From Eubacterium sp. CAG:841 (GTDB taxonomy: Bacteria > Bacillota > Clostridia > Oscillospirales > CAG-272), in the NCBI GenBank assembly GCA_000437375.1, contig FR898214.1:1-27213 (forward strand): a stretch of DNA of 27,213 nucleotides. Reading direction: 5' to 3'. The notes beneath the pieces were generated by a model. That model saw only the letters and a list, made by a program, of their open reading frames with translations, did not search any database and was not told where the DNA came from. Within the stretch, counting starts at the first letter, position 1. The number at the start of each line of letters is the position of its first letter. Both the position numbers and the translations under genes were made by a program. This document shows positions 7,310-15,859 of the stretch, piece by piece.

Positions 7310-7319
7310 GTTCCGGAAC
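7310..7319. promoter_or_regulatory. 10-bp palindrome at the XRE transcription start
   Basis: GTTCCGGAAC is perfectly palindromic and falls within a few bases of the predicted start of the XRE transcript. It is a plausible autoregulatory operator, but short. Confidence 0.3.
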
Positions 7320-7343
7320 ATAAAAAAACAAGGAGTGCTTTAT

Positions 7344-8156
7344 ATGACGATAGGAAAGAACATTGCAGAATTAAGAAAAAACAGCGGTATGACTCAGGAA
7401 CAGCTTGCTGAAACTCTGGGCGTATCTTCTCAGTCGGTTTCCAAATGGGAAAACGACGTAACAATGCCCGATATCATGCTCCTCCCTGTAATTGCCGGAT
7501 GTTTTGATATCACGGTAGACGAGTTGTACGGCAGCATAAACCCCAAAGAAAAACGACAAGCCGTCGACTATGATGAAATTCCGGAAATGCTGTACGACAC
7601 TATTATTGATCTGACACAGCGCGGCTGGGTATGCAGCACTGAAGGAAAAGATCTTGAAACAGAAAAAGAAAGAATGAAAAACTATCTGGAGGAAAACCGT
7701 CAGGTTAAAACAGTCACTTTTTCAAATAAAAACGGAGCCGTTATCGCCACATCGGAGATCGGTCTGCTGCACAGGGGCAAAGCAAATGCGGATCAGCTTA
7801 CAGGAAGCGGGATCGGCCGTGTGCTTGAAGTTTTATCAAAGCCCAATGTAAGAAAAGTCTTTGCTTATGAAACCGAAAATATGACCAAACCCGTTACGGC
7901 GCCTTTTGTGGCTAAAAAATGCGGCATTTCGCCCGATGAAGCGGCAGAAGCGCTTGAAATGCTTACAGAGATTCACATAAACTATCTGACCGAAGTCATG
8001 CTCGACGAAGAAAGCTCCGTACGCATGTATTCGCTTTTTTCGGATGAATTTTTCATGTACGCACTGATGATTCTGAAAACCGCAAGGTTGATGGATGAAA
8101 ACAAACAGCATTACTTCAATTATCGTGGTCCTTACAACAACCTCTGGATAAAATAA
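7344..8156 (+). CDS. XRE-family transcriptional regulator with a C-terminal effector-like region
   Basis: The 270-residue protein starts at ATG 7344, 8 bases after AGGAG. An in-frame GTG at 7335 overlaps that Shine-Dalgarno and is rejected. Residues 5-61 form a classic XRE helix-turn-helix (IAELRKNSGMTQEQLAETLG, then SQSVSKWEND and FDITVDELYG). The remaining 200 residues are not a known enzyme to my eye. A segment near the middle (FVAKKCGISPDEAAEALEML) resembles a second winged-helix or ArsR-like fold, which may bind DNA or a ligand. It is divergent from the membrane protein/MutS-like pair across a region with inverted repeats, so it probably controls that pair, itself, or both. A shared terminator separates it from murA. 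Confidence 0.85.
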   Translation: MTIGKNIAELRKNSGMTQEQLAETLGVSSQSVSKWENDVTMPDIMLLPVIAGCFDITVDELYGSINPKEKRQAVDYDEIPEMLYDTIIDLTQRGWVCSTEGKDLETEKERMKNYLEENRQVKTVTFSNKNGAVIATSEIGLLHRGKANADQLTGSGIGRVLEVLSKPNVRKVFAYETENMTKPVTAPFVAKKCGISPDEAAEALEMLTEIHINYLTEVMLDEESSVRMYSLFSDEFFMYALMILKTARLMDENKQHYFNYRGPYNNLWIK

Positions 8157-8196
8157 ATATCCGTTTAATTTTTAATATTCAATTATTGTCAAACAG

Positions 8197-8226
8197 AAAG
8201 CCACTCTTCCGAGCGGCTTTTTGTTT
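8197..8226. terminator. Bidirectional terminator between XRE gene and murA
   Basis: AAAGCC..CTC (8197-8206) pairs with GAG..GGCTTT (8211-8220) around TTCC. The one imperfect position is A-C on the plus strand but a G-U pair on the minus strand, so the hairpin is better in murA RNA. T-rich stretches flank both sides. Confidence 0.75.
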
Positions 8227-9512
8227 TATCCTGTTTTCATATCGGCGTCGTCCGGCGTGTTTATTTTCTTTATTTTCGCACCGACCGAACGAAGTTTTGA
8301 CACTATATTGTCATATCCGCGTTCTATGTAATGAACATCCTCTATTTCCGTTCTTCCCTCGCAGGAAAGACCTGCTATAACCATAGCGGCTCCTGCGCGA
8401 AGGTCTACCGCCCTTACGCAAGTACCCGTGAGAGGTACGCCGCCCTCGACAACGGCAAGCTTGCCGTCGACCTTTATCATTGCGCCCATTCTGCGAAGCT
8501 CATCGACATAACGGAAACGACCGTCCCATATGGTTTCGGAAATATGGCTTGTTCCCTGCGCAAGACACATAAGCGTGGCTATCTGCGGGTTCATATCGGT
8601 CGGAAATCCGGGGTACGGAAGCGTTTTGACGTTTGCCGGAAGAAGTTCTCCCCTGCGAGTTACAAGTATTGCATCATCGTACTCTTCGACCTCAGCGCCC
8701 ATTTCGCAAAGCTTTGCGGTGATTGCTTCAAGATGCTTGGGAATAACATTGTTTATGTAAAGCCTGCCGCCCGTTGCCGCTGCGGCAACCATAAACGTGC
8801 CCGCTTCTATCATATCGGGAATTATGGTATATGTGCAACCGTGAAGTTTCTCCACGCCTTTTATCTTTATCACATCGGTGCCCGCACCAATGATATTTGC
8901 TCCGCAGTAGTTCAGGAAGTTGGCAAGGTCAACTATATGCGGTTCTCTCGCGGCATTCTCAATAACAGTGACGCCGTCGCAAAGCACGGCAGCGATTATC
9001 GTGTTTATCGTCGCTCCGACTGTAACGCAGTCAAAGAAGATATTGGCGCTCTTTACGCCGTCATCGGTGACGGCATCCATAAATCCGCCTCCGACGTTTA
9101 CCGTCGCGCCCATAGCCGTAAAAGCTTTCACATGCTGATCTATCGGACGTGAGCCGAAATCGCACCCGCCGGGAAGTCCGACCTTTGCCGAACCGAAACG
9201 TGCAAGACACGCTCCCGCAAGATAATACGAAGCGCGCATTTTTCTCGCAAGTTCTGTAGGAACGACCTTATTTTTTACTTTTCTCGTGTCTATCTCTACG
9301 GAGTTTTTGCCAACTGCACGAATCTTGGCTCCGATGCTCGAAAGCATTTCAAGCGACTGTTTAACATCGCTTATCTGAGGAAGATTTTCTATAATACAAA
9401 CGTCGGCGACTGCTATGCATGCAAAAATTACGGCAACGGCGGCATTTTTCATACCGCTTATCTCAACCTTGCCGCTTAGCCTTGCTCCGCCGTCGATCAC
9501 TATCTTTTCCAT
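8226..9512 (-). CDS. murA: UDP-N-acetylglucosamine 1-carboxyvinyltransferase (MurA)
   Basis: This 428-residue enzyme transfers enolpyruvate from phosphoenolpyruvate to UDP-GlcNAc, the first committed step of peptidoglycan synthesis in the cytoplasm. Diagnostic residues are K22-N23 in SGMKNA and the catalytic loop PGGCDFGSRP with Cys117, the residue alkylated by fosfomycin. Enzymes with Asp there are resistant, so this one is predicted to be sensitive. The length is normal. It has its own promoter (9557-9585) about 45 bases upstream, but no terminator separates it from the wal operon, so it can be read from both. Firmicutes often carry two paralogues (MurAA/MurAB); I cannot tell which this is. 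The stop lies at the edge of the shared terminator. Confidence 0.96.
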   Translation of the reverse strand: MEKIVIDGGARLSGKVEISGMKNAAVAVIFACIAVADVCIIENLPQISDVKQSLEMLSSIGAKIRAVGKNSVEIDTRKVKNKVVPTELARKMRASYYLAGACLARFGSAKVGLPGGCDFGSRPIDQHVKAFTAMGATVNVGGGFMDAVTDDGVKSANIFFDCVTVGATINTIIAAVLCDGVTVIENAAREPHIVDLANFLNYCGANIIGAGTDVIKIKGVEKLHGCTYTIIPDMIEAGTFMVAAAATGGRLYINNVIPKHLEAITAKLCEMGAEVEEYDDAILVTRRGELLPANVKTLPYPGFPTDMNPQIATLMCLAQGTSHISETIWDGRFRYVDELRRMGAMIKVDGKLAVVEGGVPLTGTCVRAVDLRAGAAMVIAGLSCEGRTEIEDVHYIERGYDNIVSKLRSVGAKIKKINTPDDADMKTG

Positions 9513-9556
9513 ATGTTCAAACCTTTCTGGTCAGCTCAAAAGAGTCTCTGTTATAA

Positions 9557-9585
9557 ATTATATTTAATTATAAGACAAATTGCAA
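9557..9585 (-). promoter_or_regulatory. murA promoter inside the cell-envelope operon
   Basis: On the minus strand TTGCAA (9585-9580), a 17-base spacer and a perfect TATAAT (9562-9557) lie in the 80-base gap between the yycI-like stop and the murA start. No hairpin terminator is seen in this gap. Confidence 0.75.
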
Positions 9586-9592
9586 CAGTTTT

Positions 9593-10507
9593 TTACTTTT
9601 TTATTCCGTCAATCATATTGTAACTGTGAACAGTACCGTCGGAATAGATGAGATTCACCGTCGGAACATAATACTCCGAGCCATCACTCAAACGATAGAT
9701 GTCATAAGAATAATAAAGCTCGGAAAGCAAAAGTCTGCCCGTTTTTCCGGAAGAAAAATATGCGTCAGCCCAACGTTTTTCATCAAAAAACACCGTTAGA
9801 AGATCAACGCAGTCGGTCTTTAGCTTTTCGTTCGGCAAAAGCAGCGATATGCTTCCTTCGCCGGAAAGCACCTCTCCGTTTTCATCTATCAGAAGATAAA
9901 ACGCCTGAGACGTTTGCATTTTATCCGTATACTGCAAAAACATCGCAACGTAATATCCCGTGTCACGATCTGTATAAAGTCTGTAAAGCTCTGCATGCGA
10001 CGGTTTTGCGCCTTTGTTTGCAGGAAGAGCGTTTATATTATCAAAGCAAATAATGCCGTTCATTGCGGCTTCAAGCCTTTCGGTATATTCATCTATCATA
10101 AACACCGCAGACACCGTTCCCGATTCTATAAGCGAAACCGGCATTGAAACATTTTCGGCAGAACGATATTCAAAGCTGCCGTCATTACCGAAGATCCACG
10201 TTTTGTATCCGTTTGAAACGATATATTTTTCTCCGCCACGGCTTACGTTCCCGAAAAGCCTGAGCGCCGACAAAAGCTCCACATCCGAAGAAGTGCGCAT
10301 GTATGCCGGTATCGATAGCTTTTTCGCACGTAGAATATCTTCATTTACGTATATTCCGCTTTCCGAAAGCAACTCAGTGACAGAACTTATTTCCTTTTCG
10401 GAATAATAATTCATTCTTTTGTACTGTCTGTACACCTCCGTGCCGAAAAACACGTTCATTATAAGAAGCACGACGATTGCGAAGGTTTTAAGGTTTTTCC
10501 AGCTCAT
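9593..10507 (-). CDS. yycI: YycI-like regulator of the WalRK system
   Basis: This 304-residue protein has a short cytoplasmic start (MSWKNLKTF), one membrane helix at about 9-26 and a long extracytoplasmic part, the YycI plan. In Bacillus and Staphylococcus, YycH and YycI contact the membrane part of WalK and tune its kinase activity. The N-terminal pattern M-x-W-x-x-x-K-T plus helix is typical of YycI. The rest is poorly conserved, so position is the main evidence: it follows the yycH-like gene with a 4-base ATGA overlap, in the order walR-walK-yycH-yycI. It is slightly longer than Bacillus YycI (about 280). Confidence 0.8.
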   Translation of the reverse strand: MSWKNLKTFAIVVLLIMNVFFGTEVYRQYKRMNYYSEKEISSVTELLSESGIYVNEDILRAKKLSIPAYMRTSSDVELLSALRLFGNVSRGGEKYIVSNGYKTWIFGNDGSFEYRSAENVSMPVSLIESGTVSAVFMIDEYTERLEAAMNGIICFDNINALPANKGAKPSHAELYRLYTDRDTGYYVAMFLQYTDKMQTSQAFYLLIDENGEVLSGEGSISLLLPNEKLKTDCVDLLTVFFDEKRWADAYFSSGKTGRLLLSELYYSYDIYRLSDGSEYYVPTVNLIYSDGTVHSYNMIDGIKK

Positions 10508-11925
10508 TTACCGCTCACCTCCGTCGCACGGGCAAAAAGCCATACCGATCCCGAAGCGTTGTCGTCGCCCGTCGCTGTATAAAACGGAACAAGTCTTCCT
10601 TCTCCGCTCTGCTCTATCGAATAAATATCCGAATACCACTTCTGCGGACAGGCGCTGTACCTTTTGGTCGATTGCGCTGTAAGCAATGTAAGCTCCGCCG
10701 AGATAAGCTTTCCGTCTTTGAACTCAAAACGAAGCAGATCGGCTTCTTCTCCCATAGAAATCGATATGTTGTTACACGAATATCCGAACAACACCTCTAC
10801 ATTTTCGCCGTTTTTATATATTCCCCGAAGCTTGAGAGTTGCTTCTCCCGTATCTATCTCCGCCGCACGTATAAGCTTTATAGCCGTGCCTACATAGTCG
10901 TAAACGGCATAATCGCCGAGTCTGACTCCCATGCTTACACCGCCGATATCGCCCGTAACCGTATAGATCACTCTTCCGTCGCGATAAATTTTTACGTTAT
11001 GCCCCTCTTCTATATATGAAACGGCACCGTCACTTTCGTCGTATCTCACCGATTTTTCGTAGTTTATGCCGAAAGCCCCCGTGATGTACGATATATCGAC
11101 CGGATTTGCCGTTATATCCTTGCCGGAAATAAATATTTCCGGCGCAGAGAGATCTTCTGTCTTTATAAACATTCCGCTACGGCAGTCGCCGCCGTCAAAA
11201 TCAAACGTAAGCGCCCCCGTCATATTATATGAAAATATTCTGTCTCTGTTAAAATACACGTCAAGATAGCTTCCCGGAACGGATGTCGACTCAAAAAGAT
11301 AATATCCGCCGTGACGGTTTCTTGCTATTACCGAATAGGCATAAAGCAACGACGTTATCCTGTTTCCGTTTATATCGGTACTTTCCATAATCGTCGGACT
11401 TCCCGAAGGATATATTATAAGCTCGCTTATAAATTCATCTCCGACGTTTTCCGTTATTTCATCGGGAAAAGTCATAAAGTATATAAGCGATCGCGGAAGC
11501 TCGCCGCGAAAACTCATATAAACGCAGTCTCCCGAAAGAGCGCGTTCCCAACTGCGCTTGCCTGCGTCTTCATCAAGCTCGGAAGTCTTTCCGTTCTCTC
11601 CGAGAGTTTCGGAAAAATAAACCGAAAAGCTTTTATAAAGCGTTTCAATCCTTGCGTTTTCCGTGTCTGAGAACATTCCCTTCCGTCTGCCGTCGGAAGA
11701 ACAAACGCCTATGAATTCCGGCACTACGTACGACCTGTCAAAATATTTTGCGTATTCGGATTTATACGACTGCGCCTTCAATGCCGACATCATAGACTTT
11801 GAAAATTCCGCCGCCCTTACTTTTCCGAAACCGAATATATAGACGGAGCAAAGACAGATCAGTGACACAAGCAATACAGCCGTGACAATCGTTTTTATAA
11901 GTTCAAGCGTTTTGTTCTCGCCCAT
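10504..11925 (-). CDS. yycH: YycH-like regulator of the WalRK system
   Basis: This 473-residue protein has one N-terminal membrane helix (about 11-33) and a large external domain rich in beta strands, matching the size and topology of YycH (about 455 residues in Bacillus). Its sequence is divergent, so the call rests on its place directly after walK and overlapping the yycI-like gene, and on topology. With YycI it is expected to form a complex that binds WalK helices at the membrane outer face. A possible Shine-Dalgarno (AAAGGA) is about 12 bases from the ATG at 11925. Confidence 0.72.
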   Translation of the reverse strand: MGENKTLELIKTIVTAVLLVSLICLCSVYIFGFGKVRAAEFSKSMMSALKAQSYKSEYAKYFDRSYVVPEFIGVCSSDGRRKGMFSDTENARIETLYKSFSVYFSETLGENGKTSELDEDAGKRSWERALSGDCVYMSFRGELPRSLIYFMTFPDEITENVGDEFISELIIYPSGSPTIMESTDINGNRITSLLYAYSVIARNRHGGYYLFESTSVPGSYLDVYFNRDRIFSYNMTGALTFDFDGGDCRSGMFIKTEDLSAPEIFISGKDITANPVDISYITGAFGINYEKSVRYDESDGAVSYIEEGHNVKIYRDGRVIYTVTGDIGGVSMGVRLGDYAVYDYVGTAIKLIRAAEIDTGEATLKLRGIYKNGENVEVLFGYSCNNISISMGEEADLLRFEFKDGKLISAELTLLTAQSTKRYSACPQKWYSDIYSIEQSGEGRLVPFYTATGDDNASGSVWLFARATEVSGK

Positions 11926-11958
11926 ATCGCCGTTTTGTCCTTTCCTTTGTTTTTCGTC

Positions 11959-13764
11959 TTATGCCACCGTTTCGGAGCCTAACGTTTCCGGCAGTTTTGC
12001 ACTGTAAGGAAGTCTTACATATACTTTTGTTCCCTCGCCCACCTTTGATTCGAGCCATATCTGACCGCCGTGAGCGTCAACTATTTCTTTTGCTATCGCA
12101 AGACCGAGCCCCGTACCGCCCGTATCGGAGGTACGAGCCTTTTCAACGCGATAAAAACGCTCAAAAATTCTCGGCTGATCCTCTTCGGGAATTCCCATTC
12201 CGTTGTCTTTTACGCTTATCACAACCGAATCCGAGTCCGCCTTTGCGGAAATATCTATTCTTCCGCCGTCCGGCGTGTATTTCACCGCATTTGCGATTAT
12301 ATTTATAAGCACCTGCTGAAGCTTTTCCTTATCTCCCGTAACGGGCGGAATGTCTTCATCGCAGGAGCAGGTAAGCACATGACCGTGATTTCCCGCGTCA
12401 ACCGACATTATATCGTACAGTCTGTGGCAGAAATCGCTTACTTCAAACGTTTCAACCTTCCACGCGGTACGATTGTTATCAAGACGCGAAAGCACGAGAA
12501 GCTCGCTTACAATCCTCGTCATTCTGTCGCACTCCTCGACCGCCATCTGAAGGAAATTCTTCTTCGATTCATCGTCCAGCTGAGGATACTCAAGCACGGT
12601 TTCCACTGCGCCTTTTATACTCGTAAGCGGCGTGCGAAGCTCGTGAGAAACATCCGCAACGAACTCCCTGCGGGATTTGTCAAGCTCATATCTGCCGGTG
12701 TTGTCGTGAATAACGCACATAATACCGGCATTTTCCTTTTCGCTTTGCGTGTATCTGAACTCGGCAAACGTGATATCAAGCGCTTTGCCCTCGAAAATAA
12801 CGTCGCTTATGACGTAATTCTTGCTTTCCCTGTACTTTCCGGAAACATCCCTGTAATCTATCTGCAGAACACGCATCATATGCGAAAATGAAAATTCGGT
12901 GTTTTCATCATACCCGAAAAGATTTTTCGCCGTTTTGTTTATATGCATCAGTCTGCCCTGACTGTCAAACGCAATAACCGCGTCGTTGAGATATAAGAAC
13001 AGCGTCTCAAACTTTTCTCTTTCGCCGGATATTTCGTCAAGCGTGTTTTTAAGCACGTTTTTCATGTTATTGAACGTAACTGAAAGCGTGCCTATCTCAT
13101 CGCTTGAATTTACCTTCACTTCTTCCGAAAATTCGCCTGCGGCAATTCTGCCGGCGCTCACCGTAAGTGCCCGTATGGGCGAGATTATGGCTTTTGCAAG
13201 GAAGAACGAAAGCACTATCGCCACCAGCATGCCGAAGAATATCGCCTGAACGGTTATCTGAAATATCATCTCCGAAAAAAGTCGCACTTCTTCCTGAGAG
13301 TCTTTTACATAAATGATACAGCTCTTTCCGCTGTTTTCAAGATATACGGCATAATCTATATAGCTTGTCCAATATTCTTTTTCGTCGCCGACTCCGCCCG
13401 AAAGCGCCGTGACTATATTCGGCGTTATTTCAAGCTCTTTTCCGAGCTCCGTATCGGAGCCGTCAAGCATTGCGCCGCTCATATCGAGAATATAATAGTT
13501 TCTGTATTTGCTTATTCCGAGCGTTCCCGAATAGGCGCGGAGTATCTCGTTTTGCTTTGCCGAGAAATTATCCTCCGTCATGGCGGAGCGAAGCTCCGAA
13601 ACAAGGCCGCTGTCGGAGGCGAGCGCCGTTTTCATTTCGGTTTGGAAATCGCTTGAATAAAACCTGTTTGAGCTGACTATAAGCACTGCGCTTATCGCAG
13701 CCATAAGCGTTACCGTGAAAACGACGAATATAAGGATTATTTTGAAATGCAGATTTTTATACAT
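11959..13764 (-). CDS. walK: Sensor histidine kinase WalK
   Basis: The 601 residues follow the WalK plan: helix 1 (8-30), an extracytoplasmic sensor domain (about 31-165), helix 2 (167-189), HAMP (about 190-243), a cytoplasmic PAS (about 252-355), the HisKA box VSHELRTPLTSI with phosphorylated His374, and a HATPase with N-box, DNGMGI and GTGLGL motifs. Length matches Bacillus and Staphylococcus WalK (about 608-611). It phosphorylates WalR and controls cell-wall hydrolase genes. It lies 18 bases after walR and is preceded by AAAGGA. The name rests on domain order plus neighbours; a PhoR-type kinase has a similar layout, but the YycH/YycI pair decides. Confidence 0.92.
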   Translation of the reverse strand: MYKNLHFKIILIFVVFTVTLMAAISAVLIVSSNRFYSSDFQTEMKTALASDSGLVSELRSAMTEDNFSAKQNEILRAYSGTLGISKYRNYYILDMSGAMLDGSDTELGKELEITPNIVTALSGGVGDEKEYWTSYIDYAVYLENSGKSCIIYVKDSQEEVRLFSEMIFQITVQAIFFGMLVAIVLSFFLAKAIISPIRALTVSAGRIAAGEFSEEVKVNSSDEIGTLSVTFNNMKNVLKNTLDEISGEREKFETLFLYLNDAVIAFDSQGRLMHINKTAKNLFGYDENTEFSFSHMMRVLQIDYRDVSGKYRESKNYVISDVIFEGKALDITFAEFRYTQSEKENAGIMCVIHDNTGRYELDKSRREFVADVSHELRTPLTSIKGAVETVLEYPQLDDESKKNFLQMAVEECDRMTRIVSELLVLSRLDNNRTAWKVETFEVSDFCHRLYDIMSVDAGNHGHVLTCSCDEDIPPVTGDKEKLQQVLINIIANAVKYTPDGGRIDISAKADSDSVVISVKDNGMGIPEEDQPRIFERFYRVEKARTSDTGGTGLGLAIAKEIVDAHGGQIWLESKVGEGTKVYVRLPYSAKLPETLGSETVA

Positions 13765-13782
13765 TTTTTGTCCTTTCGTCCT

Positions 13783-14502
13783 TTATGCCGGAATATAATA
13801 GCCTTTTGTTCTCTTTGTCAGTATGTATTCCGGCTCGGCAGGCTTATCCTCTATTTTTGAGCGCAGACGCGACATCGTGACGTCCACCGTGCGTATACCT
13901 CCGAAAAAGTCCTCATAGCCCCAGACTTTTTCAAGCAGCTCCTCGCGCGAAAAAAGCTCATCCGGATGCGAAGCTAAAAACACAAGCACTTCAAATTCCT
14001 TGCGTGAAAGTTCTATTTCTCTGCCGTCCTTTGTAACACGGAAATTTTTTGTGTCTATCGTGAGTCCGCGTATGACTATAAGCCCCTCCGTCGGAGCAGG
14101 CTGCCGGAGCTCGACAAATTCGCCCGAGCTTCTTCTTATGTTGGCTTTGATGCGCGCCAGAAGCACCTTTACCGAGAAAGGCTTTGTAACATAGTCATCG
14201 GCGCCGAGGTCGAGCCCCATGACCTTATCTATCTCTTCTTCCTTTGCCGTAACCATTATTATGGGCGTGGAAAGCTTTTTTCTTATTTCACGGCATACGG
14301 AAAAGCCGTCCCTTTTCGGGAGCATTATATCAAGAAGAATAAGGTCAAAATTTCCGGTAAGCGCTTTTTCAAGACCTTCCTCTCCGTCAAAAGCCGTATC
14401 GCAAAGATATCCCGCCATTAAAAGGTTTACTTCAAGTACCTTCGATATGCGCTTTTCGTCCTCGATCACAAGGACTTTCTTTTTTGCAGAGGTTTCATCC
14501 AT
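13783..14502 (-). CDS. walR: Response regulator WalR (OmpR/PhoB family)
   Basis: The 239 residues contain a receiver domain with the acidic pair near E14-D15, phospho-acceptor Asp58 (LILLDIMLPKRDG) and the switch Thr/Lys (MVTAKE, VTKPFS), followed by a winged-helix DNA-binding domain (about 135-238, ending KRTKGYYIPA). WalR usually activates cell-wall hydrolase and autolysin genes; in many Firmicutes it is essential. It has a clear AAAGGA 8-9 bases before the ATG. I searched by eye upstream of murA and of this operon for the WalR box (two TGTWAH half sites 5 bases apart) and saw no good copy. Confidence 0.92.
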   Translation of the reverse strand: MDETSAKKKVLVIEDEKRISKVLEVNLLMAGYLCDTAFDGEEGLEKALTGNFDLILLDIMLPKRDGFSVCREIRKKLSTPIIMVTAKEEEIDKVMGLDLGADDYVTKPFSVKVLLARIKANIRRSSGEFVELRQPAPTEGLIVIRGLTIDTKNFRVTKDGREIELSRKEFEVLVFLASHPDELFSREELLEKVWGYEDFFGGIRTVDVTMSRLRSKIEDKPAEPEYILTKRTKGYYIPA

Positions 14503-14523
14503 AAAGACTTTCCTTTCGGTGAT

Positions 14524-15654
14524 TTATTTTGTTGCGCCGTCGCCGTAAAGCATATATGCGCAGAGAAGATCCACTACAAGACCGTAGCTCTTTATTCCCG
14601 CTTCCTGACCGTGCGAGGTTATATATGTGTCATTGACCTTGTTCGACACCGTTGCCGCAACATTGTCTCTGTATTTATCAAAAAACTTGGCAAAGGAATA
14701 TATCTCCTTTTTTGTTTCTGCCGACATCTCCGAAACAAGCTTGTTATAAAGCTCTTTATCGGCAGAATAGAGCTTGTCGCGCACTTCCCTGAACATATCA
14801 AGATATCCGCTGTAACGGATATACGGGTCGTCGCTGTTTATGCACACGAGAAACGATGCAAAGTTCGCCTCGTCCTCTCTCGCAACGCCTCTCTGATGCG
14901 CCATTTCGTGCGCTGCGGAGCTTATTATTATAAAATCGGGATAATTTACGTTTACATTCGCTTCGCCCGTGAAGAAGCTGTAAACGCCCGACGTATGGGT
15001 ATATGTCCATATCCCGCTGAGCATCACGGGCTTGGTATTTGATCTGAAGCTCTGAAAGCAGGGATATTTTTCGCTCACCTTTTCCCATGCACGATTGAGT
15101 TTTTCGTTCATCTCCGCATATGAAAACGTCATCGAAGAATATGTTCCTTCGGGAAACGTTACGTTTTCAAGCTCTTTTTCAGCACCCGAAAGAAGCAATC
15201 TTGCAGTATCGTAAAGCTCCTGAGCCGAAACATCCTTGCGGTCAAGACCGAGCTTTTCATCTATCGTTTTTCCGTAATATCCCGTCCCGAATCCGAAAAC
15301 AAACGTTGAATATATAAGCGTTATAAGCGAAAGTATTCCTGCGGTAAACTTTATAAGCGATTTAAGCGACTTGTTTCCCGCGCGGATAACAAGCATAACG
15401 AGTATTGCGATAAGCACGGGAGAGCAAAGCAAAAATGTTTCCGCAAGTGAAAAAGGTATAAAGCTCGTGCTTTTTGCAAGTATAAGTCTTATAACCCTGC
15501 CGGCGCTTTCGTTTATCGCTTCGGCGAAGGCAACGTTTGACTTTGCGATAAGCTCCACCGTGAGCGCGCATATCGCTATTGCAAACAGAACCATAGACCA
15601 GACCGGAACATAATCCGTTATCCGGAATTTTTTATTTTCGTTTTTGTTTTCCAT
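14524..15654 (-). CDS. Membrane HExxH protein (DUF3810-like) opening the wal operon
   Basis: The start is set at ATG 15654, with GGAG 8 bases upstream, giving 376 residues. An in-frame ATG at 15699 lies inside the predicted promoter. Three membrane helices (about 16-38, 69-91, 101-121) precede a soluble domain holding HEMAH (249-253), an HExxH zinc-protease motif, with acidic residues E260, D261 and E262 following in the same helical stretch. This is the pattern of DUF3810 proteins, whose substrate is unknown. It is 21 bases from walR, first in the transcript, so its product is likely made with WalRK. Bacillus wal operons end with yycJ and an HtrA-type protease instead; here neither is present. 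Protease activity is inferred from the motif only. Confidence 0.78.
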   Translation of the reverse strand: MENKNENKKFRITDYVPVWSMVLFAIAICALTVELIAKSNVAFAEAINESAGRVIRLILAKSTSFIPFSLAETFLLCSPVLIAILVMLVIRAGNKSLKSLIKFTAGILSLITLIYSTFVFGFGTGYYGKTIDEKLGLDRKDVSAQELYDTARLLLSGAEKELENVTFPEGTYSSMTFSYAEMNEKLNRAWEKVSEKYPCFQSFRSNTKPVMLSGIWTYTHTSGVYSFFTGEANVNVNYPDFIIISSAAHEMAHQRGVAREDEANFASFLVCINSDDPYIRYSGYLDMFREVRDKLYSADKELYNKLVSEMSAETKKEIYSFAKFFDKYRDNVAATVSNKVNDTYITSHGQEAGIKSYGLVVDLLCAYMLYGDGATK

Positions 15655-15689
15655 TTCCGCATCTCCGCAAAAGATTTTTTGCCTTATAT

Positions 15690-15718
15690 ATAATATCATA
15701 ACTTCAAATTATTTTCAA
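15690..15718 (-). promoter_or_regulatory. Promoter of the DUF3810-walRK-yycHI operon
   Basis: On the minus strand TTGAAA (15718-15713), a 17-base spacer and TATTAT (15695-15690) lie 36 bases before the ATG at 15654. It is back to back with the radC promoter; the two -35 boxes are about 80 bases apart, and I see only weak short inverted repeats between them. Confidence 0.7.
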
Positions 15719-15798
15719 CACTTTTTCTTGTTGCATACGGATTTTACAGAAATTATGCAATTCATTTCCCGAAAGTTCAAATTCATCGGGCGACAGTG

Positions 15799-15827
15799 TT
15801 GAAATTTGCACCAGAATGTGGTATAAT
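15799..15827 (+). promoter_or_regulatory. Promoter of the radC-uvrB-uvrA operon
   Basis: TTGAAA (15799-15804), a 17-base spacer and a perfect TATAAT (15822-15827) precede the radC ATG by 32 bases. I saw no LexA/DinR box (GAAC-N4-GTTC type) at or near it. Confidence 0.82.
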
Positions 15828-15859
15828 GTTATATTACAAATCGCCGCAGAGGAGGACAT

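Noticed and set aside
7335..7343. GTG at 7335 as the start of the XRE gene
   Set aside because: It overlaps the AGGAG Shine-Dalgarno that is correctly spaced for ATG 7344.
8331..9152. 273-codon open frame on the plus strand
   Set aside because: It is entirely antisense to murA, has no Shine-Dalgarno sequence or recognisable domain, and mirrors murA codon structure.
12070..12891. 273-codon open frame on the plus strand
   Set aside because: It is antisense to walK, which has complete kinase motifs; no promoter, ribosome site or domain supports it.
15655..15699. ATG at 15699 as the start of the DUF3810-like gene
   Set aside because: It would start inside the predicted -10 region and upstream of the transcript start; ATG 15654 has a proper ribosome site.
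15719..15798. LexA/DinR or WalR boxes in the gap between the wal and radC promoters
   Set aside because: Only weak short repeats (TTGCAT/ATGCAA, CCCGA/TCGGG) were seen; no GAAC-N4-GTTC or paired TGTWAH motif.
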